A stretch of 6,222 nucleotides of DNA from Oscillospiraceae bacterium. GTDB lineage: Bacteria; Bacillota; Clostridia; Oscillospirales; Ruminococcaceae. The stretch lies in NCBI GenBank assembly GCA_029240015.1, contig JARBTU010000107.1:1-6222 (forward strand). The letters run 5' to 3'. The number at the start of each line of letters is the position of its first letter. Within the stretch, counting starts at the first letter, position 1. The translations under genes were made by a program, and so were the position numbers. A model generated the notes under the pieces. That model was not told the origin of the DNA. It worked only from the letters and a program-made list of their open reading frames with translations, and did no database searches. Of this stretch, positions 1-5,915 are shown one piece after another.

Positions 1-479
1 CTATTGCCATTTTGTTTGGAATATCCAGTCTATTCAGATCGTTAAGAATAACCTCATCGACATTGGTTGAAGCAGCAGGCAAGTTTAAAGAAAACAAATG
101 GGCAAATATTATCGAGGCGATAGCAAATGTTGTTTTATCTGTCGTGTTTGTAATTTTCTGGGGAGTACCGGGCATTTTATTAGCATCGGCAGTGACCGGG
201 ATCACCAGAAGCGTAGGATATATATATTATTCGTCTAAAGAGATATTGGGCGGATTCTTTTGGCAAAGATTACTTAAAAATGCAGCGAATTTCTCTTTAT
301 TAATGATAATATGGCTTTTAGCCAGTCATCTTGATTTATCATGTAATGGCTTTATGAGCTGGTTTTTACTGGCAGTACCAATAGGTCTTGTTTGTCTGCT
401 GCTATTTTTCGTACTTAACTCACTGTTAGACAGAGATAGCGGTAAAGATGTATTTGAAAGGTTTAAGAATATTTTTTAA
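1..479 (+). CDS. Wzx/MATE-like polysaccharide flippase, C-terminal part (5' end outside window)
   Basis: This is the last 158 codons of a multi-pass membrane protein. The frame is open from nt 3 to the TAA at 477-479 and has no credible start, so the gene begins upstream. What is seen: a charged stretch with VEAAGKFKENKW, followed by four hydrophobic segments at roughly residues 36-52, 54-75, 90-108 and 113-135 of the visible part, then a short charged cytoplasmic tail ending KDVFERFKNIF. The pattern of a charged loop, then EAIANVVLSV and GVPGILLASAVTGI, is typical of the late transmembrane region of polysaccharide-biosynthesis transporters of the MVF/MATE superfamily (Wzx-like), which flip lipid-linked oligosaccharide repeat units across the plasma membrane. 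It is followed after about 59 nt by a co-directional LicD gene, which fits a capsule or EPS operon. The export role is inferred from family resemblance; the substrate cannot be told. Confidence 0.8.
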   Translation, partial: IAILFGISSLFRSLRITSSTLVEAAGKFKENKWANIIEAIANVVLSVVFVIFWGVPGILLASAVTGITRSVGYIYYSSKEILGGFFWQRLLKNAANFSLLMIIWLLASHLDLSCNGFMSWFLLAVPIGLVCLLLFFVLNSLLDRDSGKDVFERFKNIF

Positions 480-483
480 TCAG

Positions 484-518
484 TTGAAATAATGGTTAGG
501 ATAAATTTTTAATATAAT
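484..518 (+). promoter_or_regulatory. Possible sigma-70/A-type promoter before the first licD gene
   Basis: The AT-rich gap holds TTGAAA (484-489, five of six bases of the -35 consensus). A near-consensus -10, TTTAAT (508-513), lies 18 nt further on. It overlaps the start of a perfect TATAAT (513-518), which however sits 23 nt from the -35. No terminator precedes it, so read-through from the flippase gene is equally possible. AT-rich gaps produce such hexamers by chance, so this is only a candidate. Confidence 0.25.
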
Positions 519-527
519 ATAAAGTCC

Positions 528-533
528 AAGGAG
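528..533 (+). promoter_or_regulatory. Ribosome binding site AAGGAG deciding the licD-1 start
   Basis: A strong AAGGAG lies just before two tandem ATG codons (536 and 539). It is 2 nt from the first ATG and 5 nt from the second. The second spacing is in the normal range, so initiation at 539 is favoured; the difference is one methionine. Confidence 0.7.
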
Positions 534-538
534 AAATG

Positions 539-1378
539 ATGAAAGAATTAAGTCTCGATGAAATTAAAGGAATACAGATAAATATACTGAGTGAATTCCA
601 TTTGTTTTGTGAGAAAAACAAGCTGACTTACTGCCTAGCGGGAGGAACATTGTTAGGGGCCGTCCGACATAAGGGGTTTATTCCATGGGACGATGATATC
701 GATGTTATTATGCCAAGACCCGATTATATGAGGTTCATTGAATTAACAAAAGCTGACCCCGATTTCAAATTTAAAGTATGCACTTCTTATGACAATAAAA
801 AAAGGGGCGTACCATTCTTGTACACCTACTTAAAAATATTTGATCAGGGAACAATATTGATTGAGAGACCGAGTGACAGAAAAATAAAATCCCATGTTTA
901 TATTGATGTCTTTCCTTCCGACGGACTTCCTTCCGATCGTGAGAAGATGTCTGAAAAATACAATAAGATGAGAACTTATATCAAATTGCACAGAGCATGG
1001 GTGATTTCATATTACAGAACTAAAAACGATAGAGGTCTTTTGTCAAGATGGGTGTGGAAGGCGATTCTCTTTCTTACTAAAATGCTTCCGACAAACTATT
1101 TGTTTAATAAGGTTGACCTGTTTGCTCAAAAAGATGATTTTAATTCATCACAATATGTTGGTGTAATAACGGCGGGCTATGGGGTTAAAGAAACGATGAG
1201 AAAAGAAGATTTAATCAACACAGTTGATATGGAATTTGAAGGGAAGTCTTTTAAGGCGCCGATTGGCTATGAAGCATATCTGACAAGCCTGTATGGGGAC
1301 TATATGCAGTTGCCGCCCGAAGAGGAACAAGTGAAACACCATGACTATATAGCATATAGAATCGATGAAACTCATTGA
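539..1378 (+). CDS. LicD family phosphotransferase (first copy)
   Basis: This 279-residue soluble protein belongs to the LicD family of the nucleotidyltransferase-fold superfamily. The best-known members move phosphocholine from CDP-choline onto sugars of teichoic acids or capsules. Seen in the sequence: AGGTLLGAVRHKGFIPW at residues 34-50, then the acidic metal-binding run DDDID at 51-55 and MPR; a second acidic motif YIDVFPSDG at 121-129; and the family's C-terminal signature SLYGDYMQLPP followed by HH at 267-268. Length is normal for the family and all expected motifs are intact. The start at 539 is chosen from the AAGGAG spacing; the adjacent ATG at 536 is the alternative. It lies between the flippase and manC, so its acceptor is probably the locus's glycan. 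No licABC choline-activation genes are in the window, so phosphocholine is not certain: other LicD-like proteins transfer other phospho-substituents (the animal relatives fukutin and FKRP transfer ribitol phosphate). Family assignment is firm, substrate is open. Confidence 0.92.
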   Translation: MKELSLDEIKGIQINILSEFHLFCEKNKLTYCLAGGTLLGAVRHKGFIPWDDDIDVIMPRPDYMRFIELTKADPDFKFKVCTSYDNKKRGVPFLYTYLKIFDQGTILIERPSDRKIKSHVYIDVFPSDGLPSDREKMSEKYNKMRTYIKLHRAWVISYYRTKNDRGLLSRWVWKAILFLTKMLPTNYLFNKVDLFAQKDDFNSSQYVGVITAGYGVKETMRKEDLINTVDMEFEGKSFKAPIGYEAYLTSLYGDYMQLPPEEEQVKHHDYIAYRIDETH

Positions 1379-1402
1379 TTATTTTAGAAAATGGTTTATA
1401 AT
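1375..1402 (+). promoter_or_regulatory. Candidate internal promoter upstream of manC
   Basis: TTGATT (1375-1380, four of six -35 bases, overlapping the licD-1 stop codon) is followed after 16 nt by a perfect TATAAT (1397-1402). It sits 44 nt before the manC ATG in a 67-nt gap, a good place to start a manC-gmd-fcl transcript. It is inferred from consensus match only; co-transcription from upstream is not excluded. Confidence 0.4.
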
Positions 1403-1445
1403 TTATTAAAGCTAAGGCGAAAATTCTATTCATTGGGAGGTATCT

Positions 1446-2825
1446 ATGTACACAGTTCTGCTTTCAGGCGGATCAGGGAAAAGACTTTGGCCGTTATCAA
1501 ATGATTTAAGATCAAAACAATATATAAAGCTGCTTCACAAAGAAAACTGTGAAGATGAAAAATGTTCCATGGTTCAACGCGTGTGGGATCAGTTGGAGAA
1601 AAGCGGGCTATTGGAAAACAGTATTATTACCGCAAGCACTTCACAAATTGAAGTCATCAGAAATCAATTGGGACAAGTAAATATCGCAGTAGAGCCAAGC
1701 CGAAGGGATACTTTCCCAGCGGTAGCGTTGTCCTGCGCCTATCTTAAGACAAAACTGGGTGCGAAAGACGAGGATGTAGTCTGTGTCTTCCCGGTAGACC
1801 CTTACACGGAAAAAAGTTTCTTTGAAAAGGCCAAATCACTTGAAAAGATATTGTATGATAAAAATGCGGATGTTGCATTAATGGGGGCAAAGCCAACCTA
1901 TGCATCGTCCAAATATGGATATATTATTCCGGATGAAACTTATGATGATTATGTGAAAGTGAAGGAATTCAAAGAAAAGCCAACAGAACAACAAGCAGAG
2001 ACTTTAATAGAGCAAGGTGCTATTTGGAACTGCGGCGTATTTTGTTTTAAAATCAGCAAAGTTTTAGACAGAGTAAAACAATATGGAGTCTCTACTGATT
2101 ACTGGCAGATGTATAAAGAATATGACAAGCTTCCTAAAATAAGCTTTGATTATGAAGTACTGGAGAAAGAAAAGAATCTGGCAGCAGTTTGCTTTGATGG
2201 ATTTTGGAAAGATCTCGGAACGTGGAATACACTGGCGGAGCAAATGTCAACCAATACATTTGGAAATGTATTTTCAGACGATACATGCGAGAATACACAA
2301 GTTATTAATAAGCTGAATATACCGGTTGTTACCATGGGTACTAAAGATATGGTAGTCGTTGCATCGTTTGACGGGATATTGGTTTCGGACAAGCACCAGA
2401 GCTCCTATATTAAAAAAATAACAGAAGATTTTGACCAACCGGTAATGTACGAGGAGCGCAGATGGGGCACAATTAAAAAGATTGACGTTTCCGAACTGGA
2501 AGAAGACTATAGCCTGATAAGAAAAATTATGGTTTTTGCAGGAGAGAATTCCAGCTATCATTTTCACAAACAGCGTGATGAGGTTTGGACAGTTTTAAAA
2601 GGAGAAGGAGAACTGATTCTTGATACGAAAGAGATGCCACTCTCTGTAGGGAGCGTAATTACCATCAAAAAGAATCAAAGACATGCTGTTCGCGCAATAA
2701 CAGATTTGGAGTTTATTGAAATACACATTGGAGGAGAATCTGACGTTTTAGATACGAGCAGGATTGCTTTTGAATGGGATGAAATCAAGGGAAAAATAGA
2801 GACAGAAGGGAATCAAACTATATGA
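1446..2825 (+). CDS. manC: Mannose-1-phosphate guanylyltransferase with C-terminal cupin (type II PMI/GMP-like)
   Basis: The 459-residue cytoplasmic protein makes GDP-mannose from mannose-1-phosphate and GTP, the first step of the GDP-fucose branch here. The N-terminal nucleotidyltransferase domain (about 1-265) shows the signature GGSGKRLWPLS at 8-18, VEPSRRDTFPAVA at 82-94, the acidic site FPVDPY at 115-120 (usually PADH in the ManC/AlgA type), FKEKP at 175-179, NCGVFCFK at 195-202, SFDYEVLEK at 233-241 and WKDLGTW at 254-260. The C-terminal part (about 335-440) is a cupin matching the canonical motif G366-x5-H372-x-H374-x4-E379-x6-G386, with H413 as the later ligand. In bifunctional AlgA/ManC enzymes this domain is a phosphomannose isomerase with QMHHHRAEHW; here it is HFHKQRDEVW, so isomerase activity is uncertain. 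A strong GGGAGG (1435-1440) lies 5 nt before the ATG. The stop overlaps the gmd start. Length is a little shorter than AlgA-type enzymes. Confidence 0.93.
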   Translation: MYTVLLSGGSGKRLWPLSNDLRSKQYIKLLHKENCEDEKCSMVQRVWDQLEKSGLLENSIITASTSQIEVIRNQLGQVNIAVEPSRRDTFPAVALSCAYLKTKLGAKDEDVVCVFPVDPYTEKSFFEKAKSLEKILYDKNADVALMGAKPTYASSKYGYIIPDETYDDYVKVKEFKEKPTEQQAETLIEQGAIWNCGVFCFKISKVLDRVKQYGVSTDYWQMYKEYDKLPKISFDYEVLEKEKNLAAVCFDGFWKDLGTWNTLAEQMSTNTFGNVFSDDTCENTQVINKLNIPVVTMGTKDMVVVASFDGILVSDKHQSSYIKKITEDFDQPVMYEERRWGTIKKIDVSELEEDYSLIRKIMVFAGENSSYHFHKQRDEVWTVLKGEGELILDTKEMPLSVGSVITIKKNQRHAVRAITDLEFIEIHIGGESDVLDTSRIAFEWDEIKGKIETEGNQTI

Positions 2826-3901
2826 AAAAAGCGTTGATTACCGGTGTGAACGGGCAGGACGGCTCTTATCTAGCGGAGCTGTTGTTAGATAAAGGGTATG
2901 AAGTATTTGGAATCATCAGGCGGAGCTCGGTGAATACCACGGAGCGGGTTGAACATTTATTTATAGATGAATTGCTTGAAAAGTCAAGCAAAAAAAATAA
3001 GCTGAAACTTGTTCACGGAGATATGACAGACAGTTTGAACCTTGTTCGCTTAATACAGGAAATCAAACCTGATGAGATATATAATTTAGCGGCGCAGTCC
3101 CATGTGGCAGTTTCTTTTGAAGAGCCTGAATATACCGCTAATGCGGATGGGATAGGGACGCTCCGCATCTTGGAAGCAGTCAGAATTGCAGGGTTAACCG
3201 AAACCACAAGAATATATCAAGCTTCCACCTCCGAACTTTTTGGAAAAGTGCAGGAAATCCCGCAGAAGGAGACGACACCGTTTCATCCTCGTTCCCCTTA
3301 CGCTGTGGCTAAAATGTATGGCTTTTGGATTACAAAACATTATCGAGAAGCTTATGGTATGTTCGCTGTGAATGGCATTCTTTTTAATCACGAGTCCGAA
3401 CGTCGGGGAGAAACTTTTGTTACAAGAAAAATAACCTTGGCAGCGGCAAGAATTTTGTTTGGATTGCAGGAGAAGCTATCACTTGGCAATCTTAACTCAA
3501 AGCGCGACTGGGGATATGCCAAAGACTATGTTGAATGTATGTGGCTTATGCTGCAGCATGAAACGCCTGATGATTTTGTAATTGCTACAGGAGAAACCAG
3601 AACGGTGCGTGAATTTGTGGAAGCGTCCTTTAAACACGTTGGGATAAATATAACATGGCAAGGGGAAGGTATTGATGAAAAAGGGATTGATTCTTCGACG
3701 GGAAAAGTAGTTGTTGATATAAATCCCAAATATTTTCGCCCTGCGGAGGTGGACTTGCTTTTGGGGGATCCGACCAAAGCGAAAACGGTACTTGGCTGGA
3801 ACCCAAGAAAAACATCTTTTGATGATTTAGTGAAAATTATGGTGGAACATGATTTAAAGCTTGTTCAATCACAGCCGACATTAAAAATTGCATTTGATTA
3901 G
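2822..3901 (+). CDS. gmd: GDP-mannose 4,6-dehydratase
   Basis: The 359-residue enzyme of the extended short-chain dehydrogenase/reductase family converts GDP-D-mannose to GDP-4-keto-6-deoxy-D-mannose with bound NADP. Seen: Rossmann glycine motif GVNGQDG at 8-14 followed by SYLAELL; IIRRSS at 31-36 (NADP phosphate contact region); AAQSHVAVSFEEP at 90-102; the catalytic STSELFG at 135-141 with T136 and E138; the catalytic Y160 and K164 in SPYAVAK; the strongly conserved NHESERRGETFVTRK at 189-203; and FRPAEVDLLLGDPTKAK at 305-321. These match the E. coli Gmd active-site set (Thr, Glu, Tyr, Lys), and length is normal. GVNGQDG replaces the more common GITGQDG, a mild variation. The ATG overlaps the manC stop (ATGA, 4 nt), indicating translational coupling; a purine-rich GAAGGGAA lies about 11 nt upstream. 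The product feeds the next gene, GDP-L-fucose synthase. The same intermediate can also lead to GDP-rhamnose or GDP-perosamine, but the neighbour points to fucose. Confidence 0.96.
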   Translation: MKKALITGVNGQDGSYLAELLLDKGYEVFGIIRRSSVNTTERVEHLFIDELLEKSSKKNKLKLVHGDMTDSLNLVRLIQEIKPDEIYNLAAQSHVAVSFEEPEYTANADGIGTLRILEAVRIAGLTETTRIYQASTSELFGKVQEIPQKETTPFHPRSPYAVAKMYGFWITKHYREAYGMFAVNGILFNHESERRGETFVTRKITLAAARILFGLQEKLSLGNLNSKRDWGYAKDYVECMWLMLQHETPDDFVIATGETRTVREFVEASFKHVGINITWQGEGIDEKGIDSSTGKVVVDINPKYFRPAEVDLLLGDPTKAKTVLGWNPRKTSFDDLVKIMVEHDLKLVQSQPTLKIAFD

Positions 3902-3909
3902 CATATAAT
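3881..3909 (+). promoter_or_regulatory. Weak candidate promoter between gmd and fcl
   Basis: TTAAAA (3881-3886, four of six -35 bases) lies 17 nt before a perfect TATAAT (3904-3909), straddling the gmd stop codon. The spacing is ideal but the -35 is poor and inside coding sequence. If used, it would give fcl a leader of about 55-60 nt. This is a chance-prone match. Confidence 0.25.
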
Positions 3910-3955
3910 ATCAGAACAAAGCAAGTGAAACATCTATCTTTAATGCTTATGATAT

Positions 3956-3962
3956 GGAAAGG
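3956..3962 (+). promoter_or_regulatory. Ribosome binding site GGAAAGG for fcl
   Basis: The purine run GGAAAGG ends 10 nt before the ATG at 3973. It supports that start over the in-frame GTG at 3925 or ATGs at 3943 and 3949, which would lack a good site and add residues not found in the family. Confidence 0.55.
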
Positions 3963-3972
3963 TCTTATTGGT

Positions 3973-4923
3973 ATGGATAAAAACGCAATAATATTCGTTG
4001 CAGGACATAGCGGGCTTGTGGGTTCCGCTATTGTGAGGATACTGGAGGAGGACGGATATCAAAATATTATAACAAGGACCCATAAACAACTTGATTTGAC
4101 GAGACAGGCGGATGTGGAAAACTTTTTTGAAGAACAAAGACCGGAATATGTTTTTCTTGCCGCCGCAAAAGTCGGTGGGATTCATGCAAACGCAACCTAT
4201 CCCGCGGATTTTATTATGGTGAACATGCAGATTCAATGCAATGTAATCAGTGCCGCCTTTGCAAATAAGATTAAGAAATTAATGTTTCTTGGGAGTTCTT
4301 GTATTTATCCGAAAAATTGTCCTCAGCCTATTAAAGAAGAATATCTGCTCACAAGCGAGTTAGAAGAAACCAACGAAGGATATGCACTTGCAAAAATAGC
4401 AGGACTTAAAGCATGTGCTTATTACAACAAGCAATATGGAACAGACTATGTTAGTGTCATGCCTTGCAACCTATATGGAATCAATGACAATTTCGGGCTT
4501 GAGAATTCTCATGTTTTGCCGGCACTTCTTCGCAAGTTCCATGAAGCAAAGATAAACAACGAGCCATCAGTGACTGTTTGGGGAAGTGGGAAACCGATAA
4601 GAGAGTTCTTATATGTTGATGATCTTGCCGATGCGTGTGTTTTCTTAATGAATAACTATTCCGGCAATGAATTTTTCAATGTTGGGTATGGTGAGGAAGT
4701 GACCATTTCTGAGCTTGCTGATATTATTAAAGAGATTGTAGGTTTTCAAGGGGGCATCATAATGGATTCGTCAAAGCCTGACGGAACATACCGCAAATTA
4801 ACTGATATTAGCCGTATTAAAGGTGTGGGTTGGTCTCCCAAGACCGACTTGAAAACAGGAATCCGGAAAACGTATGATTGGTTTTTGTCTCAGTATGAAT
4901 CTGAAGGTTTTGCACAAAGATAG
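3973..4923 (+). CDS. fcl: GDP-L-fucose synthase (GDP-4-keto-6-deoxymannose 3,5-epimerase/4-reductase)
   Basis: This enzyme, also called WcaG or GMER, epimerises the Gmd product at C3 and C5 and reduces C4 with NADPH to give GDP-L-fucose. With the start at 3973 the protein has 316 residues, close to the 321 of E. coli Fcl. Seen: Rossmann motif GHSGLVG at 11-17; LAAAKVGGI at 62-70 followed by TYPADF; catalytic GSSCIYP at 107-113 with S108 and C110; Y137 and K141 in GYALAKIAG; H180 in NSHVLPALLRKFH; WGSGKPIREFLYVDD at 203-217; and SKPDGTYRKL at 267-276. These correspond to E. coli S107, C109, Y136, K140 and H179, so the active site is complete. The frame is open further upstream (MKHLSLMLMIWKGLIG from a GTG at 3925), but that stretch has no family counterpart, so ATG 3973 with GGAAAGG is chosen. 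The 71-nt gap after gmd is longer than needed for coupling and may hold a promoter. Confidence 0.96.
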   Translation: MDKNAIIFVAGHSGLVGSAIVRILEEDGYQNIITRTHKQLDLTRQADVENFFEEQRPEYVFLAAAKVGGIHANATYPADFIMVNMQIQCNVISAAFANKIKKLMFLGSSCIYPKNCPQPIKEEYLLTSELEETNEGYALAKIAGLKACAYYNKQYGTDYVSVMPCNLYGINDNFGLENSHVLPALLRKFHEAKINNEPSVTVWGSGKPIREFLYVDDLADACVFLMNNYSGNEFFNVGYGEEVTISELADIIKEIVGFQGGIIMDSSKPDGTYRKLTDISRIKGVGWSPKTDLKTGIRKTYDWFLSQYESEGFAQR

Positions 4924-5001
4924 AATTTAAGTGCTTCCCCTAGGGCTTGTAGTATCTTTTGATGAGAATAAAAAGCCTGTGTATCTATGAATCACTAAAC
5001 A

Positions 5002-5010
5002 AAAGGAGAA
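5002..5010 (+). promoter_or_regulatory. Ribosome binding site AAAGGAGAA deciding the licD-2 start
   Basis: AAAGGAGAA, with the GGAG core at 5005-5008, lies 10 nt before the ATG at 5019. It is the only good site in the 95-nt gap after fcl. It argues against the upstream in-frame starts at 4959 (TTG) and 4962 (ATG), whose extra 19-20 residues do not resemble LicD proteins. Confidence 0.7.
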
Positions 5011-5018
5011 TTATTCAT

Positions 5019-5828
5019 ATGGAATTAAACAGGGATGAAGAACTTCAGAGAATCAAAGAAACAGAACTGGAGATTTTGGAAAAGATTCATTATTTGTGCG
5101 AAAAGCATCATTTGAGATATTACCTATTGGGAGGAACATTGCTCGGTGCGGTAAGGCACAAAGGATTTATTCCATGGGATGATGACATTGATATCGGCAT
5201 CCCGCGAAAAGACTATGAAAAGTTTTTGGAGATTGCTCAAAAGGAACTGCCGGACTTTCTTACGGTTCAGGCACCGGGGATTGTAAAGCCATATCCTTAT
5301 TTTTTCGCGAAAGTAGTCAATAACCGTACTACTTTGGTTGAGGATGTTGTAAAGCATTTAGGCATTACTACGGGCGTTTATGTGGATATTTTCCCCCTTG
5401 ACGGATTCCCGAGTGACCAGCGTACGTTAAAAGCTCATTATAAGCGCTTTAAACTTCAGGATAAGATAAGAAATTTCTGGATTCGTGATCCTCATACCAA
5501 AACCTCTATTAAAAGAGTATTAGCAACGCTAATCCACAATTTTGTCAATTTAGAGAAGTTGCAGATAAGAAACCAAAAGCTGTTATCAAAATATGATTTT
5601 GATACTTCTGAACTGGTGGGGAACTGTGTTGGCGCCTGGGGGAAAAAGGAAATCGTTCCAAAAGAATTTATTGGAGAACCAAAGCTATATGAGTTTGAGA
5701 ATAAAAGATTTTATGGGGTAGAGGATTCAGATAACTATTTAAAAAGGATTTATGGGGATTATATGGAACTTCCTCCGCCTGAAAAGAGGAAATCTCATCA
5801 CCGTTATACCATAAAATTTGATATGTAA
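5019..5828 (+). CDS. LicD family phosphotransferase (second copy)
   Basis: A 269-residue soluble LicD-family protein, last gene of the polysaccharide operon before the terminator. Seen: LGGTLLGAVRHKGFIPW at 37-53, the metal-binding DDDID at 54-58 with GIPRKDY after it, the second acidic motif YVDIFPLDGFPSD at 121-133, and the C-terminal signature YGDYMELPPPEKRKSHH at 245-261. All key residues are present. It shares these blocks with the LicD at 539-1378, but the middle regions (about 65-115 and 135-235) are clearly different, so it is an old paralogue or a separate acquisition and not a recent duplicate. The start at 5019 is chosen from AAAGGAGAA and because family proteins begin close to this point. 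It presumably adds a phospho-linked group such as phosphocholine to the same glycan, at a different position or from a different donor. Substrate is not readable from sequence. Confidence 0.92.
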   Translation: MELNRDEELQRIKETELEILEKIHYLCEKHHLRYYLLGGTLLGAVRHKGFIPWDDDIDIGIPRKDYEKFLEIAQKELPDFLTVQAPGIVKPYPYFFAKVVNNRTTLVEDVVKHLGITTGVYVDIFPLDGFPSDQRTLKAHYKRFKLQDKIRNFWIRDPHTKTSIKRVLATLIHNFVNLEKLQIRNQKLLSKYDFDTSELVGNCVGAWGKKEIVPKEFIGEPKLYEFENKRFYGVEDSDNYLKRIYGDYMELPPPEKRKSHHRYTIKFDM

Positions 5829-5846
5829 TATTATCAATACTGGCAT

Positions 5847-5886
5847 AAAAAAGGACACAGCCGTGTTAAAGGCTGTGTCCTTTTTT
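5847..5886 (+). terminator. Rho-independent terminator, probably bidirectional
   Basis: A perfect 16-bp inverted repeat: left arm 5847-5862 (six A then GGACACAGCC), an 8-nt loop GTGTTAAA, and right arm 5871-5886 (GGCTGTGTCC then six T). The GC-rich 10-bp core followed by a T run is the classical intrinsic terminator. Because the left flank is an A run, the reverse transcript also ends in U. It begins 18 nt after the licD-2 stop and ends 29 nt from the stop of the convergent GH18 gene, so it likely ends both transcripts. Confidence 0.95.
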
Positions 5887-5915
5887 ATGTTATTTGAAAT
5901 TATCTTAAGTACTGA

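Noticed and set aside
1..11. Treating the TTG at nt 12 as the start of the first gene.
   Set aside because: The frame is open to the left edge with hydrophobic residues in the same pattern, there is no ribosome binding site, and the fragment lacks most of the transmembrane helices of a flippase. The start is outside the window.
1251..4236. Reverse-strand open frames within licD-1, manC, gmd and fcl (for example 2274-2567, 3526-3777, 3940-4236).
   Set aside because: They lie opposite strongly conserved genes, have no family-like sequence, no convincing ribosome binding sites, and overlap one another. They are shadows of the real genes.
4938..4945. Self-complementary CCCTAGGG in the fcl to licD-2 gap, possibly an operator or terminator.
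   Set aside because: It is only 8 bp, has no loop, no longer symmetric flanks and no T run. It is too short to call a site.
4947..4975. Possible promoter TTGTAG with an AT-rich -10 in the fcl to licD-2 gap.
   Set aside because: The -10 candidates (AGAATA, TAAAAA) are poor and no perfect hexamer is present, unlike the other gaps.
677..5179. Identical 14-nt stretch tttattccatggga at 677-690 and 5166-5179, which could be read as a dispersed repeat.
   Set aside because: It encodes the same conserved LicD motif (FIPWD) in both paralogues, and the flanks differ at many codon positions. Protein conservation explains it.
5124..5357. Reverse-strand open frame opposite licD-2.
   Set aside because: It covers the most conserved LicD motif on the other strand and shows no recognisable features of its own.
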